A stretch of DNA of 64,000 nt from Streptomyces sp. CBMA152 (GTDB lineage: Bacteria; Actinomycetota; Actinomycetes; Streptomycetales; Streptomycetaceae). Shown here piece after piece: positions 58,883 through 64,000 of this stretch. Both the position numbers and the translations under genes were made by a program. Location: positions 1 through 64,000 of the forward strand of contig NZ_MECJ01000014.1 in NCBI RefSeq assembly GCF_014596475.1, in the 5' to 3' direction. Positions within the stretch are counted from its first letter, which is position 1; each line of letters starts with the position of its first letter. The notes beneath the pieces are model-generated. The model saw only the letters and a program-made list of their open reading frames with translations. It did not search any database and was not told the DNA's origin.

Positions 58883-60133
58883 GTGACCACGCACGTCCCA
58901 CCGAACGGGCCCGAAATCCCGCCCGGCACAGCCGAGTTCGACGCCGATGTGGTCGTGGCGGGGGCCGGCGCGAGCGCGCTGTTCGCCGCGTTGCGCTGTG
59001 CGCGCCTCGGCCAGTCGGTCGTCCTGGTCTCGCCCCGGGAGGAGTTCGAACCGGCCGGCACCGGCATCTCGCCACTGCTCGCCCCGCCGACGCTCGCCCT
59101 GCTCGCCGCGGACGGCATCGACGCCGAACTCACCGAGGCCGGCCAACGCGTCCTGGGCGTCGACGACCACGGCAGCGCGGGCCTGCTGTCCAGCTGGCGC
59201 TACACCGACCACGTCGGCGTCGCCCGGCCGCACGGCCTGACCGTCCCGACCGGCACCCTGGTCCAGGCGGCACTCGCCCAACTGCGCGCCGAGCCCCGCG
59301 TACGGATCAGGACCGCGGAGAGCGTCCTCGCGGTCGACCAGGACGAGTTGGCGGTGCAGCTCACCGTCGGCCGCCCGGGCACCGCGGACGCGGACCCGGC
59401 CGCCACCGCCCGCATCCGGGCCCGTTACGCGGTGGCCGCCGAGGGCCGCGGCTCGGCACTGCGCGACCTGGTCGGGATCGAGCTCGACGTGTCGCACTTC
59501 GACCGGCCCGCATGGCTGCTCGTCACGCCCGCGGTGCCGGACCGCGACCCGGTCCTCCTCGTACGGCACCAGGCGCCGAGCGCGCTGTTCACCATCCCGA
59601 TACCGCCCGCGTCCCTCGCCGTGGTCTGGTCCCCGGACCAGGAAGGAGCGTCACAGCTCACGGCCGACGGGGCGGGTCCGGACGCGGCCATCACCCAATT
59701 GGCGCACGTGGACGCCGAGTTGGCGGCATGGATGGACAAGGCGCGGGAGCGGGTCTCACCGCTGATCCGGCTGAACTTCTCGCTGTGGCGGGCGAAGTCC
59801 TGGCGCGCCGGCCGGGTACTGCTGCTCGGCGAGAGCGCACACGGCCTGCACACACTCGGCGGCCAGGGCCTCAACCAGTCGCTGCAGAGCGGCGCTTCAC
59901 TGGCCGCGGCCGTGCACGACGCGCTCTCCTCCGGTGACGCCGAACGGATCGGGGCGTACGAGCGCATCCGCCGCCCGCACGTCGAGCAGTTGCAGGACTT
60001 CCAGTGGAATCTGCAGGCGCTGCGCTCCTACAGCGCGGCCCCGCCCGAACGCGGCGCGCACGAGGACTTCATCGAGGTCATGACCCGCCTGCAGCCCGAA
60101 CTCGCCGCACAGCTGGCGGCGCACCGGCCGTAG
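58883..60133 (+). CDS. FAD-dependent aromatic monooxygenase
   Basis: A 416-residue PHBH-fold flavoprotein. The FAD dinucleotide motif is ADVVVAGAGASALFAALRCA. YAVAAEGRGSALRDLVGIEL occupies the DG-motif position (EGRGS). VLLLGESAHGLHTLGGQGLN with QSLQSGASLAAAV is the GD-type flavin motif (GES for GD), with the usual helix after it. The family hydroxylates or epoxidises aromatic or quinone substrates with NAD(P)H and O2. In manumycin-type pathways an enzyme of this class epoxidises the mC7N ring. It stands alone on the + strand between a divergent promoter and a terminator. Confidence 0.88.
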   Translation: MTTHVPPNGPEIPPGTAEFDADVVVAGAGASALFAALRCARLGQSVVLVSPREEFEPAGTGISPLLAPPTLALLAADGIDAELTEAGQRVLGVDDHGSAGLLSSWRYTDHVGVARPHGLTVPTGTLVQAALAQLRAEPRVRIRTAESVLAVDQDELAVQLTVGRPGTADADPAATARIRARYAVAAEGRGSALRDLVGIELDVSHFDRPAWLLVTPAVPDRDPVLLVRHQAPSALFTIPIPPASLAVVWSPDQEGASQLTADGAGPDAAITQLAHVDAELAAWMDKARERVSPLIRLNFSLWRAKSWRAGRVLLLGESAHGLHTLGGQGLNQSLQSGASLAAAVHDALSSGDAERIGAYERIRRPHVEQLQDFQWNLQALRSYSAAPPERGAHEDFIEVMTRLQPELAAQLAAHRP

Positions 60134-60139
60134 CACCAC

Positions 60140-60176
60140 GTGTTCCCCTGCCGCGTCCGGCGCGGCAGGGGAACAC
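60140..60176. terminator. bidirectional terminator
   Basis: GTGTTCCCCTGCCGCG and CGCGGCAGGGGAACAC form a perfect 16-bp stem with a 5-base loop, between convergent genes ending at 60133 and 60189. Confidence 0.9.
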
Positions 60177-60188
60177 GGCACGGTGGCA

Positions 60189-61736
60189 TCACCCGGCCGG
60201 TCGGGGCGCGGCGAAGCGCGCCGCCAGTTCCCGCTTGAGCACCTTGCCACTGGGACCGAGCGGGAAGGCGTCCACGAACTCCACCCGCCGCGGGTACTTG
60301 TACGCGGCGAGCCGCTGCCGCGCCCAGGCCACGATCTCCTCGTCCAGACCGGCAGGCCGGGTCCGGTCCCGGGTCCGCACGACGGCACAGACCTCCTCGC
60401 CGCGCACGGCGTCCGGCACCCCGATGACGGCGACCTGCGCGATCGCCGGGTGCCGGGCCAGCACCTCCTCGACCTCCCGCGGATAGACGTTGTACCCGCC
60501 GCGGACGACCATGTCCTTCTTGCGGTCGACCACGGACAGATAGCCGTCGGTGTCCTGCACACCGAGGTCGCCCGTGCGCAGCCAGCCGTCGACGATCGCC
60601 TCGGCGGTCTCCTCGGGCCGGCCCAGATAGCCGGCCATCACGTTGTGCCCGCGCACCACGATCTCCCCGACGGCGCCCTCGGGAAGCAGTTCGATGCGGC
60701 CCACGGTCTCGGCGCGGGCGATGCCCACCTCGACGCCCCACACCGGCCGCCCCACGGTGCCCGGTTTGCAGGGCCAGGCGGGCTGGTTGTAGGCGACGAC
60801 CGGCGAGGTCTCGGTCAGGCCGTACCCCTCGTAGATCAGGCAGTCGTACGTCTTCTGGAACTCCTCGAGGATCGGCACCGGCAGCGCGGAGCCGCCGGAG
60901 AAGGCCCGGTCCAGCGGGGGCCGTCTGGCGTCGTGGGCGGCGGCCTCCAGCAGGGCGAGGAACATCGTCGGCACACCCATGAGCACCGTGCACGTATGCC
61001 GCACCATGAGGTCGAGGGCTCGCGCCGACTCGAAGCGGTCCATCAGCACCATGGTGGCGCCAGCCCTGAAGCACGTGCTCATGCCGCAGATCTGACCGAA
61101 GGTGTGGAACAGCGGCAGACAGCCGAGCAGCACGTCCTCGGGCCGGAAGGCGAACGGGGACTCCATGCCGACCTGGATGTTCATGGTGAGGTTGAGCTGG
61201 GTGAGCATCGCGCCCTTGGGCCGCCCCGTGGTGCCGGAGGTGTACAGCACCACCGCCAGATCGTCCGGCCGCATCGGGACGCAGCCCGCGATGGGCGCCG
61301 TCCGCCCGGCGAGCACATCGAGCCGGGGCGCGTCGTGCTCCTGGCCAGGTCCCGCGGTGAACACCCGGACCCCGGCGGCCTCGGCGGCCGGGGCGCCCTC
61401 GGTGAGCAGATCCGTGCCGCAGACCAGGGCCACGGCGCCCGAGTCCGTCAGCACATGCTCGATCTCCGCCGCCTTGAGCAGCGCGTTGACCGGGACGACC
61501 ACCGCTCCGAGCGCGAGCGCGCCGAAGTACGCGAGCGGGAACTCGAAGCCGTTCGGCAGCAGCAGCGCCACCCGGTCGCCGGACGTGATGCCGTGGGCGC
61601 GCAGCGCGGCCGCGTACTGCCGTGAGCGCAGCCACAGTTCGCCGTAGGACATGCTCCGTTCGCCGAAGACCACCGCCGGGTGGCCGGTCCTGCGTGCGGC
61701 GGACTCGGCGAGCACCGCGGCCACCGAGAGAGTCAT
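60189..61736 (-). CDS. acyl-CoA ligase, C5N pathway
   Basis: A 515-residue ANL enzyme with the motifs LYTSGTTGRPKGAMLTQLN (A3), YEGYGLTETSPVVAYNQ (A5), GWLRTGDLGVQDTDGYLSVV (A7), DRKKDMVVRGGYNVYPREVE (A8) and the Lys in PLGPSGKVLKREL. Next to a dedicated 5-aminolevulinate synthase it most likely makes 5-aminolevulinyl-CoA, which cyclises to 2-amino-3-hydroxycyclopent-2-enone (C5N). This pair is known from asukamycin and moenomycin clusters. The order ligase-ALAS-ligase on one strand, with gaps under 80 bp, suggests one operon. Confidence 0.88.
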   Translation of the reverse strand: MTLSVAAVLAESAARRTGHPAVVFGERSMSYGELWLRSRQYAAALRAHGITSGDRVALLLPNGFEFPLAYFGALALGAVVVPVNALLKAAEIEHVLTDSGAVALVCGTDLLTEGAPAAEAAGVRVFTAGPGQEHDAPRLDVLAGRTAPIAGCVPMRPDDLAVVLYTSGTTGRPKGAMLTQLNLTMNIQVGMESPFAFRPEDVLLGCLPLFHTFGQICGMSTCFRAGATMVLMDRFESARALDLMVRHTCTVLMGVPTMFLALLEAAAHDARRPPLDRAFSGGSALPVPILEEFQKTYDCLIYEGYGLTETSPVVAYNQPAWPCKPGTVGRPVWGVEVGIARAETVGRIELLPEGAVGEIVVRGHNVMAGYLGRPEETAEAIVDGWLRTGDLGVQDTDGYLSVVDRKKDMVVRGGYNVYPREVEEVLARHPAIAQVAVIGVPDAVRGEEVCAVVRTRDRTRPAGLDEEIVAWARQRLAAYKYPRRVEFVDAFPLGPSGKVLKRELAARFAAPRPAG

Positions 61737-61812
61737 GAGGCCTCCTGCCGGGAAGGGCCGCGCGGCGGCCCGGGCCCTTCGTGCGCCGGGCCCGGCCGCC
61801 GCCGGCGGGATG

Positions 61813-63030
61813 TCAGTGGTTCGTGCGCGGGATGTCGAGCTCCTGCCAGATGCTGTCGAGCGCCTCGGCGAACTTCTCGACGTCCGTGGTGGTGTGGGTG
61901 GCCGACGGCGCCACACGCAGGATCTCCTCGCCCTCGCGGACGCTGGGCGCGTTGATCGGCTGTACGTAGATGCCGTGCCGCGACAGCAGCAGCGCGGACG
62001 CCTCCCGGCAGCGGGCGTCGTCGCCGACGAAGACCGAGACGATGTGCGACATCGGCGAGACGAACGGGATCCGCCGCTCGTCGAGCAGCCGGTGCAGCAG
62101 CTGGGCGTTGGTGCGCAGCGACTCCCGCTCCTGCTCCGAGGAACGCAGGTGCCGTACGGCCGCCAGGGCGCCCGCGGCGATGGCCGGCGGCAGCGACGTG
62201 GTGAAGATGAACGAGCGCGAGAAGCTGCGCACCGCGTCGATCAGCGCGGCGGGTCCCGCCACATAGCCGCCGGCCGTGCCGAGCCCCTTGGCGAGCGTGC
62301 CCATGATCACCGAGAAGTCGTCGGCGATGCCCTCGCGGGCGGCGATGCCGGCGCCCTCCGGCCCGTACATGCCGACCGCGTGCACCTCGTCGAGGAAGGT
62401 GCTGGCGTTGTACCGCTTGGCTATGTCGGCGATCTCGGCGATCGGTGCGATGTCCCCGGACATGGAGTACACCGACTCCAGGACGATCAGCTTGGGCCGG
62501 TCCACGGAGTCGGCCGCGATCAACTCTTCCAGGTGGGCGGCGTCGTTGTGACGGAAGATCCGTTTCTGTGCGCCGCTGTGCCGCAGGCCGTCGATGATCG
62601 AGGCGTGGTTGAGCCGGTCCGAGTAGACGACGGTGTCCGGGGCACGGCCGGCCAGCACCGACAGCGCGCCGTCGTTCGCCGTGTAGCCCGAGGTGAACAG
62701 GAGGGCGGCCTCCTTGCCGTGGAGCGCGGCGAGCTCCTTCTCCAGCAGCACGTGGTAGTGGTTGGTGCCCCCGATGTTGCGGGAGCCGCCGGAGCCGGCC
62801 CCGTACGTGTCGATGGCCTCCTTCATCGCCGCGAGTACGGCGGGGTGCTGGCCCATGCCCAGGTAGTCGTTGCTGCACCACACGCTGATCTCGGTGTCGG
62901 CGCCGCTGGCCCGGTCGCGCGCCACGGCGCTGGGGAAGCGTCCGGCGTTGCGGCCGATCTCCAGGAACTGCCGCTGCTGACCGGAGAATTCCTGCATCTG
63001 GCGGGAGAAGTGCTCCAAGTGCTGGTTCAT
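61813..63030 (-). CDS. 5-aminolevulinate synthase (C5N unit)
   Basis: A 405-residue PLP enzyme of the alpha-oxoamine synthase family: [74 protein letters not shown] (DEVHAVG) and [17 protein letters not shown] with the Schiff-base Lys. It condenses glycine and succinyl-CoA to 5-aminolevulinate. Streptomyces makes haem ALA by the C5 route from glutamyl-tRNA, so an ALAS gene signals C5N biosynthesis. ATG 63030 ([14 protein letters not shown]) is preferred. GTG 63054 is possible but has no ribosome binding site. Confidence 0.94.
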   Translation of the reverse strand: MNQHLEHFSRQMQEFSGQQRQFLEIGRNAGRFPSAVARDRASGADTEISVWCSNDYLGMGQHPAVLAAMKEAIDTYGAGSGGSRNIGGTNHYHVLLEKELAALHGKEAALLFTSGYTANDGALSVLAGRAPDTVVYSDRLNHASIIDGLRHSGAQKRIFRHNDAAHLEELIAADSVDRPKLIVLESVYSMSGDIAPIAEIADIAKRYNASTFLDEVHAVGMYGPEGAGIAAREGIADDFSVIMGTLAKGLGTAGGYVAGPAALIDAVRSFSRSFIFTTSLPPAIAAGALAAVRHLRSSEQERESLRTNAQLLHRLLDERRIPFVSPMSHIVSVFVGDDARCREASALLLSRHGIYVQPINAPSVREGEEILRVAPSATHTTTDVEKFAEALDSIWQELDIPRTNH

Positions 63031-63087
63031 GACGTCAACTCGCTCTCTGGTCACTGGCGTACGGCCGATCGTTTGCTTCCTCGTGGT

Positions 63088-64000
63088 TCACGTCGCCGCG
63101 GCCGCCGGGGTGGAGGCGAGCGCGCGCAGCCGGGGCTTGTCCGGCTTGCCCGAGTCGTTGAGCGGCAGCGCGTCCAGCAGGACGACCGCTTCGGGGACGT
63201 GCCGCTCGGAGAGGGCCTCGGCGACACGGGCGCGTACGAGTGCGGGCTCGACCCGGGCGCCGGGGCGCGCCACCACCGCGGCGTGCAGACGCTCCAGGCC
63301 GTCCGCGTCGCGCACCCCGTAGACGGCGGCGTGCGCGACACCGGGCAGGGTCTGGATCTCCCGCTCCACGGCCGCCGGATACACCTTCACACCGCCGGTC
63401 TTGACGACATCGGCGATGCGGTCGAACAGGCGCAGATAGCCCTCCGCGTCCAACTGCCCCAGATCACCGGTGCGGTACCAGCCGTCGCGCAGCACCTTCG
63501 CCGTCAGTTCGGGGTCCTGCCAGTACCCGTCCATCATGTGCGGCGAACGCAGCCATACCTCGCCGGTGGCACCCACCGGCAGCTCCCGGCCCGACTCCGG
63601 ATCGCACACCGTGAGTTCGACCTCGGGAAACGGCCGCCCCACGGTGGAACGCAGCCGCTCCTCCTGGTGCTCCACGGGGTTGAGCAAAGTGATCCGGCCG
63701 CTTTCGGTCGTGCCGTAGCCCTGCACCAGGGCGGGTCCGAAGACGCGTACCGCCTCCGCGATGCGCGCGGGCGCCGCGGCGCAGCCGGTGTAGATCAGCT
63801 GGCGCAGCGAGGACAGGTCGGTGGCGTCGATCAGAGGGTGGTCGAGGAGGCGGTACAGCTGCGGGGTGGCCACCAGGGTCCGGGTGATCCGGTGTTCGGC
63901 CACCGCGCGCAGAATCCGTTCGGCGTCCGCCTCTTCGTGCAGGTGGACCGTGCCGCCGCGGACGAGTACGGCGTCGGCCATCGGCCCGACCGTGTGGCTG
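63088..64000 (-). CDS. AMP-dependent ligase, partial (probable C5N amide ligase)
   Basis: The last ~303 residues of an ANL enzyme. The frame stays open to the window edge, so the start is outside. GYGTTESGRITLLNPVEH (A5), GWYRTGDLGQLDAEGYLRLF (A7), DRIADVVKTGGVKVYPAAVE (A8) and LPLNDSGKPDKPRL with the terminal Lys are present; the A3 motif lies beyond the edge. It is the third ligase in the cluster and the second next to the ALAS gene. In known C5N pathways an ANL amide ligase attaches the cyclopentenone to the acyl chain. That role fits, although it could also be the CoA ligase of the pair. Confidence 0.85.
   Translation of the reverse strand, partial: SHTVGPMADAVLVRGGTVHLHEEADAERILRAVAEHRITRTLVATPQLYRLLDHPLIDATDLSSLRQLIYTGCAAAPARIAEAVRVFGPALVQGYGTTESGRITLLNPVEHQEERLRSTVGRPFPEVELTVCDPESGRELPVGATGEVWLRSPHMMDGYWQDPELTAKVLRDGWYRTGDLGQLDAEGYLRLFDRIADVVKTGGVKVYPAAVEREIQTLPGVAHAAVYGVRDADGLERLHAAVVARPGARVEPALVRARVAEALSERHVPEAVVLLDALPLNDSGKPDKPRLRALASTPAAAAT

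Noticed and set aside
1..64000. CRISPR arrays, tRNA genes, rRNA genes, integrase att sites
   Set aside because: I saw no regularly spaced repeats, no tRNA-like cloverleaf with a CCA region, and no rRNA signatures. A covariance-model scan would be decisive and was not possible.

Overview
The window is high-GC actinobacterial DNA, almost certainly Streptomyces. The signs are the codon bias, GTG/TTG starts, GTGA/ATGA gene overlaps, a SARP activator, and 3-amino-4-hydroxybenzoate (3,4-AHBA) genes of the grixazone type. No rRNA, tRNA or CRISPR array was recognised. Nothing here was searched against a database. Family names rest on motifs read from the translated sequence.

Left part (about 1-20.9 kb): accessory DNA rich in decay. 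It holds transposase scraps (IS30, IS3 and another DDE type), an ArsR repressor with a perfect operator next to an MFS pump, a lipoprotein-type agmatine deiminase, several lipoproteins and small membrane proteins, a SIMPL-domain protein, a membrane-anchored Mrr-like nuclease, an SMI1/KNR4-Lsr2 fusion, a frameshifted TPR protein, and a broken/intact paralogue pair.

Middle (20.9-37.4 kb): two very large divergent genes. One encodes a secreted 1617-residue DNRLRE/FG-GAP/LamG/ricin-lectin protein. The other encodes a ~2440-residue RHS protein ending in an autoprocessing Hint domain and a 133-residue, lower-GC toxin tip with a likely permuted papain-like fold. An overlapping gene is the probable immunity gene, and a second small gene follows. 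Next comes an IS5-family transposase gene split exactly at a CT dinucleotide by a complete 1666-bp IS110-family element. The 395-bp leader of that element holds two guide pairs matching its own ends and its insertion target, so it is a bridge RNA candidate. Joining the element's two ends would create a good promoter. Truncated gene scraps (HAD, secreted protein, alpha/beta hydrolase) mark the edge of the next region.

Right part (37.5-64 kb, continuing past the window): a biosynthetic gene cluster that fits the manumycin family. A GriI-type aldolase and a GriH-type dehydroquinate synthase II would make 3,4-AHBA, and an adjacent ligase would activate it. Two type II ketosynthase systems, three ACPs, two ketoreductases and two MaoC-type dehydratase subunits would build polyene chains. 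An arylamine N-acetyltransferase-like enzyme would form an amide. A dedicated 5-aminolevulinate synthase flanked by two AMP-forming ligases would make and attach the C5N cyclopentenone unit. A luciferase-like oxygenase, a flavin reductase and an FAD monooxygenase would oxidise the aromatic core. Efflux (DHA2-type MFS), regulators (SARP, TetR, LuxR) and a phosphopantetheinyl transferase complete the set. Matching palindromes upstream of the efflux and tetR genes suggest one shared repressor.
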